From JBLHLB01 sp047618505 (lineage in GTDB: Bacteria; Planctomycetota; UBA1135; GCA-002686595): 13,421 nt of DNA. The translations under genes and the position numbers were made by a program. The notes beneath the pieces are model-generated. The model did not search any database. It had not been told where the DNA came from and saw only the letters and a list, made by a program, of their open reading frames with translations. Positions 6,721 to 12,802 of this stretch are shown one piece after another (the stretch's first letter is position 1; each line of letters starts with the position of its first letter). Where the stretch lies: positions 1-13,421 of the forward strand of contig JBLHLB010000077.1 of NCBI GenBank assembly GCA_047618505.1. Direction: 5' to 3'.

Positions 6721-9234
6721 TTAGTAGCCGCGCCAGGAGACGTTGTCCCCGTTGCTGTCCGTTGAATCGGACGCGCCAGCAGCTCCTGCTTCAAGGCACT
6801 GAAACAGCTGCAATGACGAGCCCCAACGTGACGGTGGAACGTCCGTGTCCAACACTCGTTCACCTCCGCGATGCAGCACAAAGCGGCTCTCAAGATAGCT
6901 AGCCGTGACCTCGCGCGCTTTACCCTCCGTCAGGCTGACGATGGCGAAGGCGATCGTCTCATCGAATACCAATCCACCGGCGGCGATTTGCTTGAGAAAG
7001 CGGAAGCCTGGCGTTCCAACGGCCATGCCGACTTGTCCGCCGTCAAGTGTGCGCGCGATGCCCACCCGAGTGGCGCGGGTGTCGGCCGTCATGGAGAAGA
7101 TTCCGTTGCTGGCAACGGGCGAACTCCTGAAGATGTGGCCGTGTTCCTCGCCCAATGAAAGGGGACAGCGGGAGTTACCGGGAGGGCCATTCCAAGGACC
7201 GGCGACGATGGAATCCGTCAACGGCGGCAGCTCATGCAAGCGCATGTTGCGCCAGCGAATGTGCGTGTTGTTACCGGAATGCACCTGCAGGCCAAAGTGC
7301 CCGCTGGCGTCTAACGGATCAATGACATCCATGGTCGGGATGCCGTTTACCGAGGCCCGTAGCCAGGGCCCGTTGGCTTCGATCCGATAGGTGTTCCATT
7401 GACCCCGTTGCATGGCCGCGCGACCGGCAGGGTTGTGCTCTAGGTTGTGAATCCAACCGCGGCGATATTCATCGTATAGGCCGCCGGACCAGGAGCGCTC
7501 CGAGGGGTCGAACTCCATCTGGTAGCCGAAGAGGCGATCCTTCGGATTCAGGTGGCTGCGGAATTGCAGGCCGGAGTTGCCGGCATCCTGGTTCTTCAAA
7601 TCGACCTCGAAGATGAAGTTCTCGAAGGCCGCGTCGGAAACAAGGAAGCTCTGACCGCCGCCGCCGGTGCGGCCCACGAGGGAGCCGCCGTCGACCTCAT
7701 AGATGGCGTCGCCGTAGGCGGTCCAGCCACCGAGGGTCTTGCCGTCGAAGATTGCGGTGGTCTCGTCTTGGGTGCTGTCGTATTCGCGCAGGAACAGATT
7801 GCGGTACCAGACCTCGTCGCCGTGGTCCTGGAGCAAGATGTGTCCGGCTGTGAACTGGCCGAAGCCCGCCGTGTCCCTGAACTTGGATTGGGCGATGGCA
7901 TCGCTCCACGCCTCCGAAGCAGTGTCCATTCGGGCGGTCAGGCGTCCGTTGAGCCAGTGCTCCAGAATGCTCCCGCGGCGCATGATACGCGCACGGTTCC
8001 ATCGGGCCGCGGGGTGCAGGAGCTTGGTTTCTGCATCCGCGGCAACAACGCCATAAATCGCGCCACTGCTGTGCTTGGCCACGGCGCCGTCTCGGTGCCC
8101 GGCATCGTCGACAACTTGGAACTCCGGCCCCAGTGCAGGTCCGCCTGCTTCAATCCCAATCTTCACGCCGGAGTTGGCACCGGGGGTGACGAGAAACTCG
8201 AAGGAGAATTCAAAATCGCCAAAGGCTTCGGCCGTGATGATGTCGCCGCCGCCATCGCCGTGGGTGCGTACCAGGCAGCGATCGACTATGGACCAGCCTT
8301 TCGTGGGGAAGCCTTCCTTGGCGAGGGAGCGCCAGCCAGCTGTGGTCTCCCCATCAAAGAGGCTGCGCCACCCTTGGCTGGCAAGTTCCGGAGGAACAAT
8401 GCCGGCGTCGGGGTCGTAGTCGCTCACGTGTCCTCGGGCGGCCCACTCCGTGCCGCGTACGATCATTTGGCGAAACTGCGGATCCGTGTGAGAGACATAG
8501 TGCGATTCGTTCCCGGGCCAAACGTGTCCAAGGGGCGTGTGGAAGATACGACCGGCGCCGTAGCGGCCGACGATGACCATGGGCTCGCGCTCGCCGGTGC
8601 CACCGGTCTCGGGATCGGAGTAGGCCTCGGCCAGGACCTGGCGCGAAACGTGTTGCGTGTTGACGAGCTTGTGATAGAGCTCGTCGCTGTGCCCGCGCAT
8701 GTCGGGGAATTGTGCGGTGATCGGGTGGGTGCGATCGATGACTTCCACATCGAAGGGGTGGAAGCTGCCGTGCCCCGTGCCCTCGCGCCATAGGTGCCCG
8801 ACGATGCTTTCATACTCCGCCCAACCTTTGAAGGGGTTGTTGGCAGCGTGCACGATGGTCAAGCCGAGTCCCATGTCGACGGCTTGGACAAAGGCCTCGT
8901 TGGCGGCCTCGCCCCAGCTCTCTCCGTTGTAGTCCAGGACGATGGCGCGCACGCTTGCAAGGAGCTCTGCATTGGCCAAGTCCGTGGCGGGATCCAGACT
9001 TATGGTCACATCGAAGAGGCCGCTCTCCTCGAGGATGCTCGCTAGGGAAAGGTGGGTCCACTCCCAGTCGTGGTTGTTTTGGCCGCTGACGAGCAACACA
9101 GGTAGGCGCTCGGCCTGTCTGTCGATCTGCACGGCGGACGCGCTCTCGGAGAGACAAAGGGCGCTGCAGAAGAGGAACGCCGTGGCGCCGAGCTTGCGAA
9201 CCAAGGAAGTCAACATCGATGAGTGCTGGTACAT
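6721..9234 (-). CDS. Exported ThuA-like / double DUF1080 (3-keto-disaccharide hydrolase) protein
   Basis: The product has about 837 residues from the ATG at 9234; an ATG at 9216 is an alternative. Either gives a signal peptide (LVRKLGATAFLFCSALCL, cleavage near SASA). Residues about 44-265 are ThuA-like, a glutamine-amidotransferase-like fold (LPVLLVSGQNNHDWEWTHLS, TIVHAANN, GRIFHTPLGHVWPG). Residues about 288-485 form one DUF1080 domain (GWRSLFDGETTAGWRS, NSGVKIGIE) and about 492-670 a second (AIFDGKTLGGWTAYG, NSGLQFRS, GHFGLQVHSG). The last ~167 residues match nothing I recognise. DUF1080 proteins include 3-keto-disaccharide hydrolases, and ThuA/ThuB act in trehalose oxidation to 3-keto sugars, so breakdown of 3-keto-glycosides outside the cytoplasm is a reasonable inference. 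An upstream TTG at 9318 would add 28 residues before the signal peptide and was not chosen. Confidence 0.85.
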   Translation of the reverse strand: MYQHSSMLTSLVRKLGATAFLFCSALCLSESASAVQIDRQAERLPVLLVSGQNNHDWEWTHLSLASILEESGLFDVTISLDPATDLANAELLASVRAIVLDYNGESWGEAANEAFVQAVDMGLGLTIVHAANNPFKGWAEYESIVGHLWREGTGHGSFHPFDVEVIDRTHPITAQFPDMRGHSDELYHKLVNTQHVSRQVLAEAYSDPETGGTGEREPMVIVGRYGAGRIFHTPLGHVWPGNESHYVSHTDPQFRQMIVRGTEWAARGHVSDYDPDAGIVPPELASQGWRSLFDGETTAGWRSLAKEGFPTKGWSIVDRCLVRTHGDGGGDIITAEAFGDFEFSFEFLVTPGANSGVKIGIEAGGPALGPEFQVVDDAGHRDGAVAKHSSGAIYGVVAADAETKLLHPAARWNRARIMRRGSILEHWLNGRLTARMDTASEAWSDAIAQSKFRDTAGFGQFTAGHILLQDHGDEVWYRNLFLREYDSTQDETTAIFDGKTLGGWTAYGDAIYEVDGGSLVGRTGGGGQSFLVSDAAFENFIFEVDLKNQDAGNSGLQFRSHLNPKDRLFGYQMEFDPSERSWSGGLYDEYRRGWIHNLEHNPAGRAAMQRGQWNTYRIEANGPWLRASVNGIPTMDVIDPLDASGHFGLQVHSGNNTHIRWRNMRLHELPPLTDSIVAGPWNGPPGNSRCPLSLGEEHGHIFRSSPVASNGIFSMTADTRATRVGIARTLDGGQVGMAVGTPGFRFLKQIAAGGLVFDETIAFAIVSLTEGKAREVTASYLESRFVLHRGGERVLDTDVPPSRWGSSLQLFQCLEAGAAGASDSTDSNGDNVSWRGY

Positions 9235-9252
9235 AGGGATTCCGGGTCCATC

Positions 9253-9270
9253 CGGGCTGATCAGAGCCCG
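9253..9270. other. Short dyad in the leader of the ThuA-DUF1080 gene
   Basis: A 6-bp stem CGGGCT / AGCCCG encloses GATCAG, ending 18 bases upstream of the preferred ATG at 9234. It could be an operator-like dyad or leader hairpin, but at this length chance is a fair explanation in GC-rich DNA. Confidence 0.2.
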
Positions 9271-9343
9271 AAAGGATACAGCCGGACCCTCCCACTCGGC
9301 GACAACCCCAGCCCACAAACCGCCGCCAGACAGCCCATACCGG

Positions 9344-9832
9344 TCAGGAGGCGCGCCGTTCCTCGCTGGCCAAGGTACGGCGGGCGTTATCCTCGGCCTC
9401 TCGCCGGGTTACGTAGCGGAAAAGGCGGTCCTGCAGAGAGGAGAAACCCGCCACGGTGGGATCGAACTCGAGGCCGTACTGAACGTAGCTACCGTGTAGC
9501 CGACGGTGGCAGATGCGTGCGATGAATTCCATGCGATCCTTGTCTCCGGGCAAGCGCAGTTCGACTACGACACGGTAGGTCGCGACCAATTCTCTCTCGA
9601 CGATGCGAGGGGCGACGACGGCCAGTACGGTCCCGGAAATGTCAAGGACGGGCAGTGGACGGCGCGGTGCGGTGCCATGGGCACGCAAGACCAATTGCAC
9701 CGGCGCGCTGTCGTCGGGTCGCACCCGGATACAACTCCGCCGGTTCGCGATGACACCGAGGATGCGCCTGTCCTCCGTCGAGATCGAGAACTCGTAAACC
9801 AGGAACTGGGCGTCTTGCAATCGAAGAGTCAC
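9344..9832 (-). CDS. PilZ-domain protein, apparently missing its N-terminus
   Basis: PilZ domains bind cyclic di-GMP and usually control motility, surface growth or polysaccharide export. From the GTG at 9832 there are 162 residues. The first c-di-GMP motif RxxxR is present (R32-SCI-R36 in NRRSCIRVRP). The second, [D/N]xSxxG, is degenerate: D64-ISGT-V69, with Val in place of the last Gly. A C-terminal helix, FRYVTRREAEDNARR, is typical of PilZ proteins. The GTG is only the first usable start after an in-frame TAG at 9929-9931. The codons between (9833-9928) read IAIGSEFQLRLES and LDYTGCVTLRL, which look like the domain that precedes PilZ in YcgR-like proteins, so the annotated start is probably artificial. 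If truncated, the protein may be inactive. It lies 109 bases upstream of the ThuA-DUF1080 gene on the same strand. Confidence 0.65.
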   Translation of the reverse strand: MTLRLQDAQFLVYEFSISTEDRRILGVIANRRSCIRVRPDDSAPVQLVLRAHGTAPRRPLPVLDISGTVLAVVAPRIVERELVATYRVVVELRLPGDKDRMEFIARICHRRLHGSYVQYGLEFDPTVAGFSSLQDRLFRYVTRREAEDNARRTLASEERRAS

Positions 9833-10102
9833 GCAACCCGTGTAGTCTAAGGGACGCGGCAGATCGGCCGATTCCAGGCGCAGTTGGAACTCAGAGCCAA
9901 TGGCAATATTGGGCGCATCTTCGGTGAGCTAGCGCACGCTCAGGACGAGGTGATCGCGCTCTGTTCGCGCTTCTTGCAGTTCACCGATCTCGGCGTACTG
10001 CTCGAGGCGAACGGATGTCGCGGAGTCGCCGGAGGGGACACGGGCTCGGACATGGATTCGGGGGGTGGGGGGGAGTGACCAAGGCGTGCCAGGGGGGAGC
10101 AC
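9833..10102 (-). pseudogene. Probable upstream part of the PilZ gene, cut by an in-frame TAG
   Basis: In the same frame as the PilZ gene the sequence is open from a TGA at 10163-10165 down to a TAG at 9929-9931, then open again into the PilZ domain. The part before the TAG includes RLEQYAEIGELQEARTERD, an amphipathic charged helix that looks like a real coiled-coil lead-in. Third codon positions stay G/C-rich on both sides of the TAG. A GTG at 10102 is the only conventional start in the open stretch. The TAG would be one transition from CAG (Gln). Possible explanations are a pseudogene, a sequencing or assembly error, or a lost start for a shorter protein. The N-terminal end is uncertain because a G-rich run (10061-10073 on the + strand) could hide an indel. 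Confidence 0.4.
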
Positions 10103-10154
10103 GTGAGTCCCAATTCGGAGGCTGATAAGGTGGCTCTTGAGCGCACGCCTGAAA

Positions 10155-10199
10155 CAAGGAATTCACTCCTTGGGGCAACGGAGAAGCTTGCCCCAAGGA
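10155..10199. repeat. Competing inverted repeats (possible RNA switch or attenuator)
   Basis: A perfect 12-bp inverted repeat, TCCTTGGGGCAA (10167-10178) with TTGCCCCAAGGA (10188-10199), has a 9-base loop. Its left arm also begins with TCCTTG, which pairs exactly with CAAGGA at 10155-10160 across a 6-base loop. The two stems cannot form together. Read on the - strand, the smaller hairpin is followed by TTT, a weak terminator-like tail; on the + strand the element would sit in a ~300-base leader of the cysteine-rich protein gene. No known riboswitch class is recognised. Confidence 0.4.
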
Positions 10200-10315
10200 C
10201 GAATCCTGATACGAGTCCCATGGGCGCTACACCGAAGCCGCATTGGAAGGAGCAGGGAATTTAGTCTCGCTGCCTCCGGTTCCTGCGTATCCAGGCCCCA
10301 GCGCCGATGTTCCCC

Positions 10316-10339
10316 TCCCGGGGATTCAGTCCCCCGGGA
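10316..10339. repeat. 8-bp inverted repeat in the gene-free stretch
   Basis: TCCCGGGG and CCCCGGGA are separated by 8 bases. The stem is all but two G/C pairs. It is not followed by a T-run on either side, so a terminator role is unsupported, and its function is unknown. Confidence 0.3.
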
Positions 10340-10492
10340 CACGCTGTCGAATAGTTAGGTGGTCGCGGACACCCTCAGGATCCGGCCCCAAGGCCCATAT
10401 CGCCAAGAAGGCTTCAAATCCCTTTCTTAGTAGGTTGCCTGGGGGCTCGCTGGGTTCCACAATCCGGTTCGCCGTTCGAAGCCTTCCGCCAA

Positions 10493-11167
10493 ATGATGAA
10501 CATACACAGCAAACAAGCCCATAAGAGGAGGCGCCGGCTCCAGAGCTTTGGCGTGTTCTTGCTTGTTCTGATGCATGTCGTGCAGCCGCTGATGGCGCTC
10601 TCCCAAACCGGCTGCGCCTTCGCGATCGGTGGGGATGGGAAAGACCGGGCGGACGCCTGTTGTTGTTTCGAAGATACTGTTTTCGAAAGTACCGCTCTCG
10701 AAGGTGCGGCTCTCGAGCAGTCGGACCTGGGGACGCAGGCGGTCAGCGCAGCGACCGAGCAGGACTGTTGTTCCGCTGACGATGGTGAATCTGCTGCGGT
10801 GCCCGACCTCGAAGGGGATAGCGGCGCAGGGATCCAAATGGTGGGCGCGGAGTGCGCCTGCAGCATGGATTCCAGGCCCGACGCACCGGCCGACGCACCG
10901 ACGAACTTCTTGCTCCAGGGCGAGTTGGGTGAGGTTGCCCTCGATGAGTGGGTTCACGCGCACGCCGCGTTGTTCGCGGGCTTTAGCAGTGGGCACCCGC
11001 ACCTTGGCATTCCGCCGAATGTGATGGATGTCGCGGTGACGGCAAGTACGCCGCAGGCTATGGCCTTTGGTGCGTTGCAGGCACATCCTGGTGGGGTGAT
11101 CTCCTGGGCCCTTGTGGTGCGGGGTGTAGGTGGTTTTCTGGCGACCTTGTCGGTCTTCCGGAACTGA
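10493..11167 (+). CDS. Exported cysteine-rich protein of unknown family with pentapeptide-like repeats
   Basis: I do not recognise this 224-residue protein. It begins at paired ATG codons (10493 and 10496). The N-terminus is basic (KRRRR) then hydrophobic to about residue 37 (FGVFLLVLMHVVQPLMALS), which fits a signal peptide or anchor. The mature part is acidic and has eight cysteines, mostly clustered: C41, C56-C58, C92-C93, C121 and C123. Five tandem pentapeptide-like units follow the CCC cluster (FEDTV FESTA LEGAA LEQSD LGTQA, residues 59-83). Histidine pairs HAH and HPH occur at 155-170, and a Gly-rich hydrophobic segment lies at about 200-222. The next two genes encode a CusC-like and a CusB-like protein, so binding of a soft metal such as copper, silver or mercury at the envelope is a fair inference. 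Redox or structural disulfide roles are alternatives. It is a credible gene with unknown function. Confidence 0.65.
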   Translation: MMNIHSKQAHKRRRRLQSFGVFLLVLMHVVQPLMALSQTGCAFAIGGDGKDRADACCCFEDTVFESTALEGAALEQSDLGTQAVSAATEQDCCSADDGESAAVPDLEGDSGAGIQMVGAECACSMDSRPDAPADAPTNFLLQGELGEVALDEWVHAHAALFAGFSSGHPHLGIPPNVMDVAVTASTPQAMAFGALQAHPGGVISWALVVRGVGGFLATLSVFRN

Positions 11168-11450
11168 TATGGGGTTGGCTCGACCGCGCTGAGCGTGCCG
11201 AGTTTGGGGTTGTTTGATACTTCACCGCCCAGGACAGAGTGTCCGCATGCGGTTGGTATTGCAGGACTGAGGCTGAACGGCGCGATCGCCGTGCTTGGCA
11301 CCCAGATTCTGCCGCGAGACAACGCCACGGATTGAGCTGGGTATCCGGTGAGGGTGCTCGCCAGCTCTTAGCCCTGACCACGGGAAGTGGGGGCGCTATT
11401 GCCATCGATGACTTCCGCTTACCTAACGAACTGCCCCCGGACAAAGACCC
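11168..11450 (+). other. Gap before the efflux outer-membrane gene
   Basis: These 283 bases carry no convincing gene or terminator. Small dyads are present: ACGGCG/CGCCGT at 11277-11292 and the palindrome CCGCATGCGG at 11243-11252. Either could be an operator for a metal-responsive regulator, but no known operator consensus is recognised. The distance means the cysteine-rich gene and the CusC-like gene may not share one tight operon. Confidence 0.4.
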
Positions 11451-12800
11451 ATGTTGACCTCCTCGAAACTCGCCCTCGCAGGCCTCTTGCTTGCAGGTTG
11501 CGGTGCCCCTCCGCCTCGCTATAGCGGGCGACTTACGGATTGGGAGCAGACGAACAACGAGCGCATGGAGTCCCAGGACTCGGAGGCTGCTCTGCTGGTT
11601 GAAGGCGCTGGTCTGACGGAAATTCTCCGCCATGCGCGCGCACACAATCCCGGCCTCGAGGCTGCCCTGCAACGTTGGAAGGCGGCCCTGGAAAAAGTCC
11701 CGGGGGCGACCACCCTGGCAAACCCGCGGGTGACCCTGGGCGGCTTCCTGTCGGAGGTGGAGACACGGGTGGGGCCCATGCAGGCCCGTGTTGGCGTGGC
11801 CCAACCGTTGCCGTGGTTCGGCAAACTTCGCTTGGCCGGGGAGGTTCAATTCGCGGCGGCAGAGGAGGCCCGCGAACTCCTAGAGGCAGCTCTCTTGGAG
11901 CTGGATCAACGCGCCCGTGCGGCCTGGTACGAGTACGCCTGGCTCGAGCGCGCCATCGTGATCACAGGGGGGAACCGAGATCTCCTAATCCATTGGGAAA
12001 GCGTGGCGCGTGCGCGCCTCAGTTCCGGATTGGGAAGCTATGCGGATGTGATTCGCGCACAGGTGGAACTCGGCAAGTTGGAGGATCGTGCCCAGTCCCT
12101 GAATGACCTGCGCGGTCCGATCGTGGCCAGCTTGAACGCAGCCCTGAACCGTCCCTCCGCCTCGGCCTTACCGCGTCCGACTGGACCACTGCCAGATCCG
12201 CCCTCTATCAATGGCGAACAGCTCGCGGCCAGTTTGCACCAGACCAATCCAATCCTGCGAGCCCTTGGACATCGCATCGAAGGGGCCAGGCAGGGAGTCG
12301 AGTTGGCCTCGAAGGCCTTCTACCCGGACTTTGCAGTGGGCGTGGATTACACCTTGATCGGTTCGGCAAAGGCCTCCGGCGTGTCGGGCTCGGGGGATGA
12401 CGCCTTTGCACTCACCCTTGGTGTTGAGTTGCCCATTTGGCGCCAGTCCTATCGTGCTGGCGTGCGCGGGGCTGAGGCGCGTACCCGCGCCGCCCAGGCA
12501 GAGCAGGTGGAGGCCACGAACCGCCTCAAGTCCGAGCTGGAAATGACCCTCTATCAATTCCGTGACGCCGGCAGACGCGTCGTGCTCTTCCGGGACAGTT
12601 TGATTCCCAAGGGCGAGGAGGTCATCCAAACTCTGGATGCGGGTTATCAGGCGGGAGACGAGAGCTTCCTCAGTCTGATCGATGCACAACGCGTGCTGCT
12701 CGAGTTTCAGCTCCAGGCAGCCCGTGCGGAATCTGATCGAATGATGGCCTTGGCTATGACGGAACGCATTATCGGCACACCGCTGCAACAGGAAAGATAG
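11451..12800 (+). CDS. CusC/TolC-type outer-membrane efflux lipoprotein
   Basis: The 449-residue product is a member of the outer membrane efflux protein (OEP) family, which trimerises into the channel that carries substrate from an inner-membrane pump and periplasmic adaptor across the outer membrane. The N-terminus is a lipoprotein signal with lipobox LLAG-C17, as in CusC and related metal-efflux channels. Two OEP repeats are evident at about 55-240 and 250-440. The first has NPGLEAALQRWKAALEKVPG and VAQPLPWFGKL, the latter a hallmark of heavy-metal-type OMFs; the second has NPILRALGHRIEGARQGVEL and LGVELPIWRQSYRAGVRGAE. The C-terminal helix includes GDESFLSLIDAQRVLLE, typical of the family. 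The ATG at 11451 fits the signal peptide, with no clear ribosome site. The adaptor gene starts 2 bases after the TAG, indicating translational coupling. Substrate specificity cannot be read from this protein alone. Confidence 0.88.
   Translation: MLTSSKLALAGLLLAGCGAPPPRYSGRLTDWEQTNNERMESQDSEAALLVEGAGLTEILRHARAHNPGLEAALQRWKAALEKVPGATTLANPRVTLGGFLSEVETRVGPMQARVGVAQPLPWFGKLRLAGEVQFAAAEEARELLEAALLELDQRARAAWYEYAWLERAIVITGGNRDLLIHWESVARARLSSGLGSYADVIRAQVELGKLEDRAQSLNDLRGPIVASLNAALNRPSASALPRPTGPLPDPPSINGEQLAASLHQTNPILRALGHRIEGARQGVELASKAFYPDFAVGVDYTLIGSAKASGVSGSGDDAFALTLGVELPIWRQSYRAGVRGAEARTRAAQAEQVEATNRLKSELEMTLYQFRDAGRRVVLFRDSLIPKGEEVIQTLDAGYQAGDESFLSLIDAQRVLLEFQLQAARAESDRMMALAMTERIIGTPLQQER
12790..12796 (+). 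promoter_or_regulatory. Ribosome binding site of the adaptor gene
   Basis: AGGAAAG lies 6 bases before the ATG at 12803, within the last codons of the upstream gene. It is one of the few purine-rich Shine-Dalgarno-like sites in the window and supports this start. Confidence 0.5.
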
Positions 12801-12802
12801 CA

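Larger units (their letters stand above)
10103..10492. other. Gene-free stretch between divergent genes, with inverted repeats
   Basis: No convincing coding frame is visible on either strand; the short open frames lack protein-like composition or initiation signals. It separates the PilZ gene (leftward) from the cysteine-rich exported protein gene (rightward), so promoters for both should lie here, though I see no clear -35/-10 pair. It contains the competing stems at 10155-10199 and an 8-bp stem at 10316-10339. Confidence 0.6.

Noticed and set aside
7552..8793. 413-residue + strand open frame opposite the ThuA-DUF1080 gene
   Set aside because: Long only because of high GC and codon bias on the opposite strand; the antisense gene has unmistakable domains and a signal peptide.
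9884..10078. 64-residue + strand open frame with a partly protein-like sequence
   Set aside because: It shares codon boundaries with, and is antisense to, the upstream part of the PilZ gene; it starts with TTG and ends in a poly-Gly run, so it is better explained as a shadow.
11239..11457. 72-residue + strand open frame starting at a GTG and overlapping the CusC-like start by 7 bases
   Set aside because: Arg/Ala-rich, no recognisable domain, no ribosome site, and a composition typical of chance open frames in GC-rich DNA.
11058..11849. 263-residue - strand open frame across the gap and the CusC-like gene start
   Set aside because: Low-complexity Arg/Ser/Pro-rich sequence, antisense to the lipoprotein signal and first OEP repeat; no domain visible.
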